NCBI RefSeq assembly: GCF_018141665.1
Contig: NZ_CP067976.1
Location: forward strand, 1,178,001 to 1,242,000
Direction of reading: 5' to 3'
From: Wolbachia endosymbiont of Spodoptera picta
Lineage (GTDB): Bacteria; Pseudomonadota; Alphaproteobacteria; Rickettsiales; Anaplasmataceae
Length of the DNA stretch: 64,000 bases
Part shown: positions 27,919-37,021 of the stretch, piece by piece
How positions within the stretch are numbered: position 1 is the stretch's first letter
How the letters are laid out: each line of letters begins with the position of its first letter
Notes under the pieces: model-generated
Database searches by the model: none
Told to the model about the DNA's origin: nothing
The model's input: only the letters and a program-made list of their open reading frames with translations
Translations under genes and position numbers: made by a program

Positions 27919-28803
27919 ATGATGAGTAAAAAAACATTAGCAGTTACGGCACTTGCTTTATTGTTGTCACAACAATCTTTTGCAAGTGAAACAGAAGGAT
28001 TTTACTTTGGTGGTGGATATTACGGTCAATATTTGAACTTGGGTAAGTTGAAAGCAAAAATTGGAGGCAAAGATGCTACAGATGATAACCGTGTATCTAT
28101 AAATGACATAGATGCTCAGAGAACAGAAGGTCAGTTAATAAGTAAGTATAAAGGAGATTATAACCCACCTTTTGCTGCAAATGTAACGTTTGGTTACACA
28201 GGAGAACTAGGCAATAATAGCTATAGAGCTGAATTGGAAGGGATGTACTCTTCTGTAAAAGTAGATAATGTTGGTTTATCAAGTAATCAAGTAACTGTTT
28301 CGTATCTAAAAGACGTTGGTGAGAGTGCTAATAAAAAAACTTATATGTATAAAACTGTAATTAATCATGACCAAGTAGAAAACGCATCTGTAATGGCAAA
28401 TGTTTATCATTATTGGAAAAGTGATAGTTTCTCTTTTTCTCCTTACGTTGGTATTGGAGTTGGTGCAACAAGAATGACAATGTTTGAAAAATCGTCAATA
28501 AGACCTGCAGGTCAATTGAAAGCTGGCTTTGATTATCGTATAAACGAAGATATAAATATGCACATCGGATATAGAGGTTTTGGTGTTCTTGGTAGTAATG
28601 TTGATTTTGAAGCAGAGGTGTTAGGAGAAATGAAAGCAAAGCAACAGGTAAACCCAGATGGAAAAAAGATATTAGAATTGAATAAAAGTCAAAAACCATC
28701 GGACCAGAAGTTACACAAAGAAAGTATCAGTATAGGCAATCAAGTGTTTCACACACACGGTATAGAAGCTGGTCTTACTTTTCATTTTGCAAGCAAAGCT
28801 TAA
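27919..28803 (+). CDS. wspB: Outer-membrane surface protein WspB
   Basis: WspB is a Wolbachia surface antigen of the Wsp/Msp2 superfamily, encoded as the last gene of the virB8-D4 operon. The 294-residue protein has a signal peptide (KKTLAVTALALLLSQQSFA, ending at about residue 22), alternating beta-strands of a small outer-membrane barrel (YFGGGYYGQYLNL, SFSPYVGIGVGATRM, INMHIGYRGFGVLGSN) and the terminal aromatic pattern GIEAGLTFHFA. The frame is intact here; in some strains this gene is disrupted. RBS AGAGGA lies before the ATG. Confidence 0.9.
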   Translation: MMSKKTLAVTALALLLSQQSFASETEGFYFGGGYYGQYLNLGKLKAKIGGKDATDDNRVSINDIDAQRTEGQLISKYKGDYNPPFAANVTFGYTGELGNNSYRAELEGMYSSVKVDNVGLSSNQVTVSYLKDVGESANKKTYMYKTVINHDQVENASVMANVYHYWKSDSFSFSPYVGIGVGATRMTMFEKSSIRPAGQLKAGFDYRINEDINMHIGYRGFGVLGSNVDFEAEVLGEMKAKQQVNPDGKKILELNKSQKPSDQKLHKESISIGNQVFHTHGIEAGLTFHFASKA

Positions 28804-28822
28804 CTCTGATAGAGACTATTTT

Positions 28823-28866
28823 CCTGGTAGCATGTCTGCGTCACACGACTGTAGCTGCTAACCAGG
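28823..28866 (+). terminator. Stem-loop after wspB
   Basis: CCTGGTAGCA at 28823-28832 can pair with TGCTAACCAGG at 28856-28866 with one bulged A; the loop is long. It lies 20 bases after the wspB stop. There is no clear T-run, so it may be a processing or weak termination structure. Confidence 0.35.
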
Positions 28867-28925
28867 TGACAACTTTCTCGTTATCTGAATATTTTCTTTC
28901 TTGTAATTCAGGCTCTTTTTTCTCA

Positions 28926-28948
28926 GTTCCAGCGTGTAGGGCTGGAAC
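28926..28948. terminator. Hairpin between convergent wspB and topA
   Basis: GTTCCAGC (28926-28933) and GCTGGAAC (28941-28948) form a perfect 8-bp stem with a 7-base loop, between two converging genes. On the minus strand it is followed by an A/G-rich then T-poor sequence, so termination strength is uncertain. Confidence 0.4.
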
Positions 28949-28987
28949 AACAATAAAGAACATATAAAGAATGGTTATGCAAGAAGT

Positions 28988-31438
28988 CTACTTTTTATTC
29001 TTAATTAACTCTAAAGCCTTCTTCAGATCTATACTTTCAATATCTGCATTCTTGCCCAAAGCAACGTTTGTTTTACCGCATTTTATATAGAATCCGTACC
29101 TACCGTTGCAGATAAAAACTTCTTTTCCCTTTTCATTAAAACCAAGAGATTTTAGCTCTTTGCGTGGGCTGCTCTCAATAATTTGTATAGCTTCGTTTAA
29201 TTGTGTGTCTAATACCTCCTTAGAGCTTTTTTTAAGAGAAAAGTATCGACCATCATAGAGAATATAGTATCCAAATCGTCCAAGACCTATTTTTACTTCC
29301 TTTCCAGTTTCTGGGTGTTCTCCGATTATTTTCGGCAGGGAAAGTAATCGAGTGGCGGTATTTAGGTCAATATCATTAACATTTATATCTTTTGGTACAG
29401 AAATCTTTTTTTTCTTTTCTGACTCACTATTAAACTCCAGATAAAGTCCAAAAGGACCTTTTTTGATCATTACCTCTTGGCCTGTCACATCATCTATACC
29501 CAAACTTTTTGGATATTCTGAATTGTCATTACTGTCCGTAATTTCTTTTGTATGATTGCATGCAGGATAGTTAGAACATCCAAGAAACACACCGGCTTTT
29601 CCAAAATTTAATTTCAATATACCACCAGAGCAATTAGGACATTTTTTACCTATTTCTTCCTTTCCTTCCTCTGAGCAAAACCAATTGACTACCAAATCAT
29701 GAATACCACTAAAAATCTCATCATGTGTCATTTGCTTAACAGAATTTACATGATTAAAAAATGGCACCCAAAAATAGCCTAGTTCTTTTTTCCAATCTGC
29801 ATGTCCATTTGAGATTGAATCAAGCCTTTCTTCCATTTGTGCTGTAAAGTCATACTCTACACAACGCTGAAAAAAAGTTTCCAAAAATATAGTCACGATC
29901 TTACCGCGGCTGCTTGGAATAAATCTTTTGTTATCCAATGAAACATATTCACGATCTTGTAATACCGAAATAATTGTTGCATAAGTTGATGGGCGACCTA
30001 TACCGACTTCTTCCATTTTTTTTACTATACTCGCTTCACTATAACGAGGTGGCGGTTGAGTAAAATGCTGTTTCGGATCAACAGAAATCAACTTGCACGC
30101 TTCCTCTTCCTTCATGGAAGGTAGCAGGCCTTCATTTTCGGCTTCTATGTTATCTTGATAGACTTTATAAAAACCATCAAAGAATATACTTGATCCACTT
30201 GCTCGCAGAATCACTTTCTGGTCAATAGAACTAATTTCAACTACCACTTGATCAAGAATCGCCGATTCCATTTGACTTGCGATGGTTCTTTTCCAGATTA
30301 AATCGTACAATTTAAATTGCTCTGGCGTTAAGTAATCCTTAATACTACCCGGCGTTCTATTAATATCAGTTGGCCGGATTGCTTCATGTGCTTCTTGAGC
30401 ATTTTTGACCTTTTTTACATATTTACGAGGAGAATGCGGTAAATATTTATCACCATATAATGACTTAATTGATCCCCTGATTGAGTTTATAGCCTCATCT
30501 GCAATATGAAACCCATCTGTACGCATGTAAGTTATCAATCCTACGGTTTCACCACCAATATTGATACCTTCATATAAATTTTGCGCTACTCGCATAACAT
30601 TTTTCACATTAAAATACAGTTTATTCACTGCATCTTGCTGAAGACTTGAGGTGATAAATGGAGGAAGCGGGTTTCTCTTAACTTGCTTGCGTTCTACTGT
30701 GCTTACAGCATACTGCCTTGACTCGATCTCCCTGACTAAGTTCTTTGCCTCTTCTTCATTCTTAATATCAAATTTTTCTAGCTTTTTATTGTCATAGTGG
30801 CTTAGCATAGCAAAAAAAGCCTCATCTTTGCTATTTTGCATTTCTGCCTTTATGCTCCAATACTCCTGTGTTATAAACTTACTGATTTCATCCTCTCGTT
30901 CGCATATAAGCTTTAATGCAACAGACTGCACTCGCCCTGCAGATTTGCTTCCCGACAATTTTGTCCACAGCAGCGGTGACAAGCTAAATCCAACTAGATA
31001 ATCCAAAGCTCTGCGTGTTTGCTGTGCACGCACTAAGTCCATATTAATTTCACGTGGATTTTTTATAGCTTCTTGCACTGCTCTTTTTGTTATTTCGTTA
31101 AAGACTACTCTATGAATGTTGCTTTCATCATTGATTGCTTTTCTTTCCTTTAGTGCCTCTATCACATTCCAAGCTATTGCTTCTCCTTCTCTGTCTGGAT
31201 CTGTTGCAAGGTATATATCTGATGTTTTACTAGCTTCCTTGACTAACTCTTTTACATACTTTTCTGCTTTTTCAATAATCTCATACTTCATGGCAAAGTC
31301 ATTATCAGGATCAACAGAACCATTCTTCGCTGGCAGATCTCTGACGTGGCCAAAAGATGCAGCCACTTTGAATTCTTTACTCAAATATTTACCTATCGTC
31401 TTTGCCTTTGCTGGCGACTCAACTATTAATAATGCCAT
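28988..31438 (-). CDS. topA: DNA topoisomerase I
   Basis: Type IA topoisomerase that relaxes negative supercoils. The 816-residue protein starts with the TOPRIM domain (MALLIVESPAKAKTIGKYL, later DPDREGEAIAWN) and has the catalytic Tyr in LITYMRTDG, close to residue 310. C-terminal parts include one four-Cys zinc ribbon (CPNCSGG and GCSNYPAC, about 600-630) and repeated toprim-associated units ending FICNGRYGFYIKCGKTN. Length is normal for alphaproteobacteria. It stands alone, with about 730 bases of repeat-rich spacer upstream. Confidence 0.96.
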   Translation of the reverse strand: MALLIVESPAKAKTIGKYLSKEFKVAASFGHVRDLPAKNGSVDPDNDFAMKYEIIEKAEKYVKELVKEASKTSDIYLATDPDREGEAIAWNVIEALKERKAINDESNIHRVVFNEITKRAVQEAIKNPREINMDLVRAQQTRRALDYLVGFSLSPLLWTKLSGSKSAGRVQSVALKLICEREDEISKFITQEYWSIKAEMQNSKDEAFFAMLSHYDNKKLEKFDIKNEEEAKNLVREIESRQYAVSTVERKQVKRNPLPPFITSSLQQDAVNKLYFNVKNVMRVAQNLYEGINIGGETVGLITYMRTDGFHIADEAINSIRGSIKSLYGDKYLPHSPRKYVKKVKNAQEAHEAIRPTDINRTPGSIKDYLTPEQFKLYDLIWKRTIASQMESAILDQVVVEISSIDQKVILRASGSSIFFDGFYKVYQDNIEAENEGLLPSMKEEEACKLISVDPKQHFTQPPPRYSEASIVKKMEEVGIGRPSTYATIISVLQDREYVSLDNKRFIPSSRGKIVTIFLETFFQRCVEYDFTAQMEERLDSISNGHADWKKELGYFWVPFFNHVNSVKQMTHDEIFSGIHDLVVNWFCSEEGKEEIGKKCPNCSGGILKLNFGKAGVFLGCSNYPACNHTKEITDSNDNSEYPKSLGIDDVTGQEVMIKKGPFGLYLEFNSESEKKKKISVPKDINVNDIDLNTATRLLSLPKIIGEHPETGKEVKIGLGRFGYYILYDGRYFSLKKSSKEVLDTQLNEAIQIIESSPRKELKSLGFNEKGKEVFICNGRYGFYIKCGKTNVALGKNADIESIDLKKALELIKNKK

Positions 31439-31860
31439 AATTATTAGTACTTAAAGGTAATATGTTGAAATATATAGAATAAAAAGTAAAAAAATATTTT
31501 AATGGTCTTTCCAATTTTTCTAAGTAATTGTTTGATGTTCGCAAAAAAACTAATGAAAGAACCTGCTTTATAAATTTTTTCAACTCCCTTACCATAAGGA
31601 TAACGCTATACTATTTATCTTCGTCTGTGCAGATTAAACGACAAAAGCATAACGCAGTTGTCGTCTTATTTTTAATTTTTTGCACTATGTGCATCTTATT
31701 TCTTTACAAAACTTCCAGTTTTTTAACCATATAAGCTGAAACGGGTTGTTTAAGACAGGCCAATTTTCAGGATTAGAGCTAGCTAATAGGGGGTTTCTTT
31801 TGTCTTTTTTCTACTTGGTAAATTTCTTGATATTTGTAGCTAAAGTAATTTAAGAGAGGT

Positions 31861-31969
31861 GTCATCCCAGTGCTCCGACACTGGGATCCAGTTAAATTTA
31901 CGAGTATAAAAGTAATCAACGTTTCTGATGATGGAAAAATGGATCCCAGTGTCGGAGCACTGGGATGAC
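31861..31969. repeat. Wolbachia palindromic element with 30-bp perfect inverted arms
   Basis: The 30 bases at 31861-31890 are the exact reverse complement of 31940-31969, with 49 bases between them. Each arm is itself a dyad: ATCCCAGTG and CACTGGGAT around CTCCGA. The same 30-base arm occurs at 38985-39014 inside hscA. The rest of the interval 31439-32172 holds more fragments (GATCCCAGACTGGCTGG at 32045-32061) and no gene that I accept. Confidence 0.8.
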
Positions 31970-32172
31970 AAGAAAAGGAGTACTGGAATGACAAGAAGGA
32001 CATTCCACCATTTCATTCCAGCGGATGACCAGATTTTTTTATTTGATCCCAGACTGGCTGGTTATGCAAGTTCCAATTTTAATAATATTTACACATAAGC
32101 CATACGCTTGAGTTGCAAAGTTCTAAAAAGCAGCCAAAATAAAAATAAGTAGACATTTACAAATTAAACTAA

Positions 32173-33444
32173 GTGTACAATCAACAAACAAGAGTATTGA
32201 TTGCAACAATACTCTGTAGAATCGCAATATGGTATGACCATATGCTCTTTATTGATCTGGTTAATATAATGAGTAGAGAATTTTGTTATGCAAAAGATAT
32301 CTACTACAGCATATTGCAATTGTTTGGAATTGCAGGAATGGGTGCAATGGTAAGACCACTTGGTGCATCTGTATTTGGTCACATTGGTGATAGGTATGGA
32401 AGGAGAATGGCGTTAACGATTGCTATCTTGCTAATATCGATTCCTTCTAGTCTCGTTGCGTTTATTCCAAGTTATAGTAAAATAGGAATAACCTCTACTA
32501 TGTTGCTTCTTACAATCCATCTGATACAAGGGGTTGCACTTGGCGCTGAGCAAGGAGGTAGCTCTGTTTATTTCATAGAGCATTTACCTAATAAGAAAAA
32601 ACTAGGAATGTTTTTTGGAATAATAAGTTTTGGTCGCTCCATTGGCATATTGCTCTCTGTGGCTGCAGTGATCATCTGTAAAAAAACCACTGATTTTAAC
32701 GCTTGGGGTTGGAGGCTGCCGTTTATTTTTTCAGCCATTTTAGGATTAATAAGCGCATATAGTATATATACACTAGGAGAAACTCCAGCGTATGAAAAAA
32801 ATCGAGAACAAAGAAATTTACCTAATTTACCAATAATAGAGCTTACAAAACACTATAAGAGAGCCCTGATACTTGCCATTTTAATATCTGTACCTGTTAA
32901 TGTTGCTGTTGGATTTACCATATTTCTTAGAACAATTGCAAAAGAAATAGTGTCTGTTGAAACTTATGTAACAACGTATGTCAACGAAGTTGTACTCATT
33001 ATAACCAGTATATTAATGCCGATATCTTCAATAGTGCTTGGAATTTTAGCTGATAAAACAGGAAGAGAACGCACTGCAATCTTATTTATAGTGATAACAA
33101 TGGTATTATGTTGTCCTATGTTATCTATTGCATATTACTATAAAAGCTATCTTATAATCATGTTGAGTGTGATGGCTCTTTCTATAATCGAGAGGGGTAT
33201 TAATCCTATAGGGATAGTTACTGCTGAGCTTTTTCCTACTAATGTTAGATTTAGTGGTGTTAGCTTATCACGCAACATCTCTTTTGCCTTGCATGGAGGA
33301 TTTACTCCTATGATATGCACTTGGTTTACTATAATGTTTCCTAAAATAGACTTTGCTGCTGGGCTTTATGTAATTTTTTGCTTATTAGTCAGCTTAGTAG
33401 CAATATTGCAAATAAAACCACAAGATAAAAAGTGTGATTGGTAA
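32173..33444 (+). CDS. MFS transporter, proline/betaine (ProP)-like
   Basis: A 12-helix major facilitator protein of 423 residues starting with GTG. The loop 2-3 signature GHIGDRYGRRMAL (about 73-85) and the family patterns IQGVALGAEQGGSSV and WGWRLPFIFSAILG are those of the metabolite:H+ symporter subgroup (ProP, KgtP, ShiA). The second half has the matching GILADKTGRERTA loop and ELFPTNVRFSGVSLSRN. The substrate may be proline, betaine or a dicarboxylate; sequence reading alone does not settle that. Its promoter region is the palindromic spacer behind topA. Confidence 0.85.
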   Translation: MYNQQTRVLIATILCRIAIWYDHMLFIDLVNIMSREFCYAKDIYYSILQLFGIAGMGAMVRPLGASVFGHIGDRYGRRMALTIAILLISIPSSLVAFIPSYSKIGITSTMLLLTIHLIQGVALGAEQGGSSVYFIEHLPNKKKLGMFFGIISFGRSIGILLSVAAVIICKKTTDFNAWGWRLPFIFSAILGLISAYSIYTLGETPAYEKNREQRNLPNLPIIELTKHYKRALILAILISVPVNVAVGFTIFLRTIAKEIVSVETYVTTYVNEVVLIITSILMPISSIVLGILADKTGRERTAILFIVITMVLCCPMLSIAYYYKSYLIIMLSVMALSIIERGINPIGIVTAELFPTNVRFSGVSLSRNISFALHGGFTPMICTWFTIMFPKIDFAAGLYVIFCLLVSLVAILQIKPQDKKCDW

Positions 33445-33510
33445 TTTTCTCTATTTAAATTTATTTCACTTATTTAGCTAATTTTTATTACAATTATAAT
33501 TTTGGCTTTT

Positions 33511-34854
33511 ATGAAAACTGCATACGTATGTCAATTCTGCGGTCATAGCACTGGAAGGTGGGTAGGAAGGTGTATTGCATGTGACAGTTGGGATACGGTT
33601 GTCGAAGAAATAGTACTAAAAACAGAAACGAGAAGTACATCTGCACCAATTTCAATAAAAGCGTTATCAGATAGTGAAATTATTACCCCCGATCGTTTTT
33701 TAACAGGAATAGAAGAGTTAGATAGAGTTTTTGGTGGAGGTATCGTTCAAGGTGCTAGCATTTTAATTGGTGGTGAACCTGGAATTGGAAAATCTACTCT
33801 TTTGCTTAGGATTGCAGCTAATGTTGTACAACTTTCCTCTTTTGAATGTCTTTATGTATCTGGCGAGGAATCTTTAGAGCAAGTGAGCCTCAGAGCAAAG
33901 CGTCTTAAGATAAATGAACCTAAAATTAAGCTTTTATCTACAGTATCTTTAACTGATGTAGTAGCAACAATAAGGAAAAATAAAAGTATTAAGTTCTTGA
34001 TAATTGATTCTATACAAACTATGTATGATAGCAAAGTCACATCAGCACCAGGAACTGTAACTCAAGTCCGTACCTGCGCTCATGAATTGACTGTTCTTGC
34101 AAAGCAATATGGTGTTTCTCTCTTAATAGTTGGCCATATAACGAAAGATGGACAAATAGCGGGACCTAAAACCCTGGAGCATATGGTAGATACAGTACTA
34201 TATTTTGAGGGTGAAAATAGTAATCAATATCGCATTTTACGTACTATTAAAAATAGATTTGGCCCTGCAAATGAAATTGGTGTTTTTGAGATGTCTAAAG
34301 CAGGACTCATGCCTGTTGATAATCCATCATCATTATTCTTGACCGTACATGATAGAGAAGTAATTGGCAGCGCCGTATTTGCAGGAGTTGAAGGCTCAAG
34401 ACCAATCTTAATGGAAGTGCAAGCATTAATAGCAAGGACTAATATGGCAACTCCAAGAAGAGCAGTAGTTGGTTGGGATATTAATAGATTAGCTATGATA
34501 ATCGCGGTTCTAAGTGCTCGTTGTAAAATGTTTTTGCATGATAAAGAAGTATACCTAAACATTGCGGGAGGACTCAAAATACAGGAACCATCAGCTGACC
34601 TTGCTGTTGCTGCTTCCCTTATTTCAAGTTTAGTAAATTTACCGCTACCAACTTCTTCAATAATCTGCGGTGAAGTTGCACTTTCAGGAGAAATTAGAAA
34701 CGTTTCGCATGCTGATCTCAGACTAAAAGAAGCACAGAAATTAGGATTCAAAAAAGCGATTATGCCTAAAAATGGCAATTATTCTTCTCATGATATTGAG
34801 ATAATTAAGCTTGGTCATATAAAAGAGTTAAAAGAGGTCTTCAATCAAAGTTAA
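33511..34854 (+). CDS. radA: DNA repair protein RadA
   Basis: RadA helps process recombination intermediates. From the ATG at 33511 the protein has the zinc finger C7-x2-C10 and C21-x2-C24 (CQFCG, CIACDSW), the RecA-like ATPase with Walker A GGEPGIGKST (about 90) and LIIDSIQTMY, the RadA-specific TIKNRFGP motif, and the C-terminal Lon-like domain (NIAGGLKIQEPSADLAVAAS, CGEVALSGEIRNV). The upstream TTG at 33502 is possible but less natural. Its last 16 codons have a diverged copy about 1 kb downstream at 35896-35947. Confidence 0.95.
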   Translation: MKTAYVCQFCGHSTGRWVGRCIACDSWDTVVEEIVLKTETRSTSAPISIKALSDSEIITPDRFLTGIEELDRVFGGGIVQGASILIGGEPGIGKSTLLLRIAANVVQLSSFECLYVSGEESLEQVSLRAKRLKINEPKIKLLSTVSLTDVVATIRKNKSIKFLIIDSIQTMYDSKVTSAPGTVTQVRTCAHELTVLAKQYGVSLLIVGHITKDGQIAGPKTLEHMVDTVLYFEGENSNQYRILRTIKNRFGPANEIGVFEMSKAGLMPVDNPSSLFLTVHDREVIGSAVFAGVEGSRPILMEVQALIARTNMATPRRAVVGWDINRLAMIIAVLSARCKMFLHDKEVYLNIAGGLKIQEPSADLAVAASLISSLVNLPLPTSSIICGEVALSGEIRNVSHADLRLKEAQKLGFKKAIMPKNGNYSSHDIEIIKLGHIKELKEVFNQS

Positions 34855-34945
34855 ATATTATCTGCATGAACATTGTGCTTGTGAGAAGGATGTCATCCCA
34901 GCTTCCATAATGTCATCTGAGTAGGTGACATAGGCTTCTTTTTTT

Positions 34946-34980
34946 CTGGATTCCAGTGTCAAGCACTGGAATGACACCAT
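34946..34980. repeat. Palindromic element copy in the radA-ftsY spacer
   Basis: The dyad ATTCCAGTGTCAAGCACTGGAAT (centre about 34961) with flanks CTGG and GACACCAT is identical over 35 bases to 39062-39096, which is translated within hscA. Related dyads lie at 34891-34900, 35025-35055 and 35828-35845. The whole 34855-35890 spacer looks like an accumulation site for these elements. Confidence 0.75.
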
Positions 34981-35186
34981 CATACCTGTTGGAGTATGTA
35001 TGTAGCCTTATCTCACACTCCTGTCATGTCAGTGCCCAGACACTGGCATCCAGTCTTTTCGTCATCAAAAAAATTGTAAAGTGTTTACCAAATTAGCTGG
35101 ATTCCAGTTTCACGCACTGACCATTTGCTGTTTTTACTCATAACTACCTTGTCTGGACGAATACGAAAACAAGTAGCTAATTATCG

Positions 35187-35226
35187 CATAAAAAAAAGAA
35201 GATGTAGAATATCTTCTTTTTTATGA
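35187..35226 (-). terminator. Rho-independent terminator of a small minus-strand gene
   Basis: Reading the minus strand, AAAAAAGAAGAT and ATCTTCTTTTTT form a 12-bp stem with a 7-base loop, and the second arm ends in a run of eight T. It begins two bases after the stop of the small frame at 35227-35350, which supports that frame as a former gene. Confidence 0.6.
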
Positions 35227-35350
35227 TTAAAGATACATTAAATCTTGATTGTGTATTTCCTCTGCTATAAGCAATAATTTTTCGCTCTCATCAAAGAGAC
35301 TTTTTGCGCTAGCTGCTAATTTCTCACTAATTTGTGGTAGACATTGTCAT
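35227..35350 (-). pseudogene. Small gene of about 41 codons, frameshifted
   Basis: A strong ribosome site (AAGGAG, then seven bases, then ATG at 35348-35350) opens a frame that stops after seven codons, but one base out of frame the sequence reads QISEKLAASAKSLFDESEKL and on to NQDLMYL, then stops at 35227-35229 and is followed by a good terminator. Deleting one A around 35330-35336 gives one continuous 41-residue helical protein. I do not recognise it. The tidy RBS-ORF-terminator unit is the argument for a real small gene that has been recently inactivated, or one that uses frameshifting. Confidence 0.45.
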
Positions 35351-35895
35351 AATATACTCCTTAAATTTTTAAAATATATTTATGTTAGTATACAAGTATC
35401 AACATTACATTAATATAATTACTTTTTAGGCATGAGTGACAAGCTGAAGTGGTTTTTGGTTGCCCACAAAACATATTAGATCCTTATTTCATATTCTTTA
35501 AAATATTTTTTTTCTTATACTTTCTTTATAAAAACCATGGGCGCCCATTGATTTTTATTGGCTAAAGTAAAGATCAAGTATCTGGAATTCTGGACATAAA
35601 ATCCTCCTGTATAAAAAAGAGTTAGAAAAAAAATGCAGTGCACATACGACAGATATACACTGAAGAATACATTTTTTAATAAGTTTGATTAAAAAGTCTG
35701 CAGACTAAAGATAGATTTTGAGCTCTTAAAATATCTCTATTTGTAATTATAATGAGATTGAAAATATGCGGAAGTAATTTTTATACGTTAGCTATCTATA
35801 ACGGCTCACCCAACCCACTTGCAATCTGGATCCCAGACTGGGATGGCAAGAAAAGGCTACTCGGATAGGAAGTACTGGAATGACACCATCTAAAA

Positions 35896-35947
35896 ATTGA
35901 AGCTTGGTCATATGAAAAAGTTAAAGGAAATCTTCAATCACATTTAA
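35896..35947 (+). pseudogene. Copied tail of radA overlapping the ftsY end
   Basis: In plus direction this segment reads KLGHMKKLKEIFNHI and a stop, which aligns with the true RadA end KLGHIKELKEVFNQS (34809-34854) at about 80 percent of bases. The stop region overlaps the last codons of ftsY on the other strand. Only the tail is present. It suggests that radA and ftsY once met here and that the 1-kb repeat-rich spacer was inserted by a recombination that duplicated the radA tail. Confidence 0.7.
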
Positions 35948-36845
35948 ACAGCGCTTCAGCAAACTCTTTGCCAGTAAATTCCCTCAGGTCTTCTATACTT
36001 TCACCAATTCCTATAGCGTGTAATTTCACCTTATAAGCTTCTGCAAGCCCAATCACTACTCCACCTTTGGCAGTACCATCTAGCTTTGTTACAATTAACC
36101 CGGTAACACCAACCATTTTACTAAACGCCTCTAATTGGCTATAAGCATTTTGGCCAGTAGTTGCATCAAGAACTAAAATAACATCATGAGGAGCAGTATC
36201 ATCCAATTTCTTTATCGTTCTATGTATTTTTGACAGCTCTTGCATGAGATTTACATTGTTTTGTAGCCTTCCTGCTGTATCAATCAAAACAACATCAACG
36301 CTCTCTTTTATCGCTTGATTTACAGCTCTATATGCCACACTTGCAGAATCGCTACCGTGCTCTCCAGTAACAATAGAGCAATCAGAACGTTCTGCCCAAA
36401 TATTTAATTGCTCACTCGCAGCAGCTCTGAATGTGTCGCACGCAACAAGCATAACGGATTTTCCTTTTTCCTTATATTTATGGGCAAGTTTACCTATAGT
36501 TGTAGTTTTTCCATTACCATTCACTCCGCATACCATTATTATGTGTGGTTTTTTATTCAAAATGAGCGGCTGCACAACAGGGTTTAATATTGTTTTTATT
36601 TCGCTCATTAACTGCTGTGTGATAATGTTATGTTCAACTTCTGATTCAAATTTGATACTTGCGAGCTTATCAATAAGCAATCTAGAAGTTTTATGACCTA
36701 TATCCATGCTAATCAGCAGCTCTTCCAGATCATCTAAAAGCGACTGATCTAATTTTTTTTTGCCAGAAAAAATATTTTTTACTCCATCACTAAAACGGGA
36801 GGAGGTTTTTAATAGTCCTTGATAAAGATTACTGAATAAACTCAA
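35934..36845 (-). CDS. ftsY: Signal recognition particle receptor FtsY
   Basis: FtsY receives SRP-bound ribosomes at the membrane. The 303-residue protein has the NG domains only: the N helical bundle, then the GTPase with VCGVNGNGKTTTIGKLA (G1, about 105-120), DTFRAAASEQLNIWAER, VLIDTAGRLQNN (G3), TKLDGTAKGGVVIGLAE (G4 region) and IGIGESIEDLREF. The acidic A domain found in enterobacteria is missing, which is usual for this group. Its last codons overlap the copied radA tail at 35896-35947. Confidence 0.95.
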   Translation of the reverse strand: MSLFSNLYQGLLKTSSRFSDGVKNIFSGKKKLDQSLLDDLEELLISMDIGHKTSRLLIDKLASIKFESEVEHNIITQQLMSEIKTILNPVVQPLILNKKPHIIMVCGVNGNGKTTTIGKLAHKYKEKGKSVMLVACDTFRAAASEQLNIWAERSDCSIVTGEHGSDSASVAYRAVNQAIKESVDVVLIDTAGRLQNNVNLMQELSKIHRTIKKLDDTAPHDVILVLDATTGQNAYSQLEAFSKMVGVTGLIVTKLDGTAKGGVVIGLAEAYKVKLHAIGIGESIEDLREFTGKEFAEALFKCD

Positions 36846-36901
36846 GAAATACTCCTTCTAAAATTACCATATAAAGAATGACATGCACTATATGTATTTG
36901 T

Positions 36902-36970
36902 AAAGTAAATACACTCGTAACCTATATATTTTATGAGTAAAATGTACCGCTTGCTAGTGTATTTTACTTT
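36902..36970. promoter_or_regulatory. Inverted repeat in the iscU upstream region
   Basis: AAAGTAAATACACT at 36902-36915 mirrors AGTGTATTTTACTTT at 36956-36970 with one extra T. The pair lies between divergent ftsY and iscU. It could be an operator or a cruciform; no known regulator site is claimed. Confidence 0.35.
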
Positions 36971-36990
36971 AGTTTTTAACCTAAATATGT

Positions 36991-36996
36991 TATAAT
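36991..36996 (+). promoter_or_regulatory. Likely -10 box of iscU
   Basis: TATAAT lies 25 bases before the iscU ATG. No good -35 is seen at 17 bases upstream, which is compatible with an activator-dependent or weak promoter. Confidence 0.4.
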
Positions 36997-37021
36997 GTAA
37001 GTAATGGTTTACGGGTAATCT

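Noticed and set aside
31528..31734. 68-residue plus-strand frame with a hydrophobic C-terminus behind topA
   Set aside because: It starts with TTG, has no ribosome site, lies in a repeat-rich spacer and gives no family motif that I can recognise.
31779..32003. 74-residue minus-strand frame over the palindromic element
   Set aside because: It is the translation of the repeat arms themselves; no start signal and no conserved partner.
34224..34778. 184-residue minus-strand frame inside radA
   Set aside because: It is antisense to a fully conserved RadA domain and has no features of its own.
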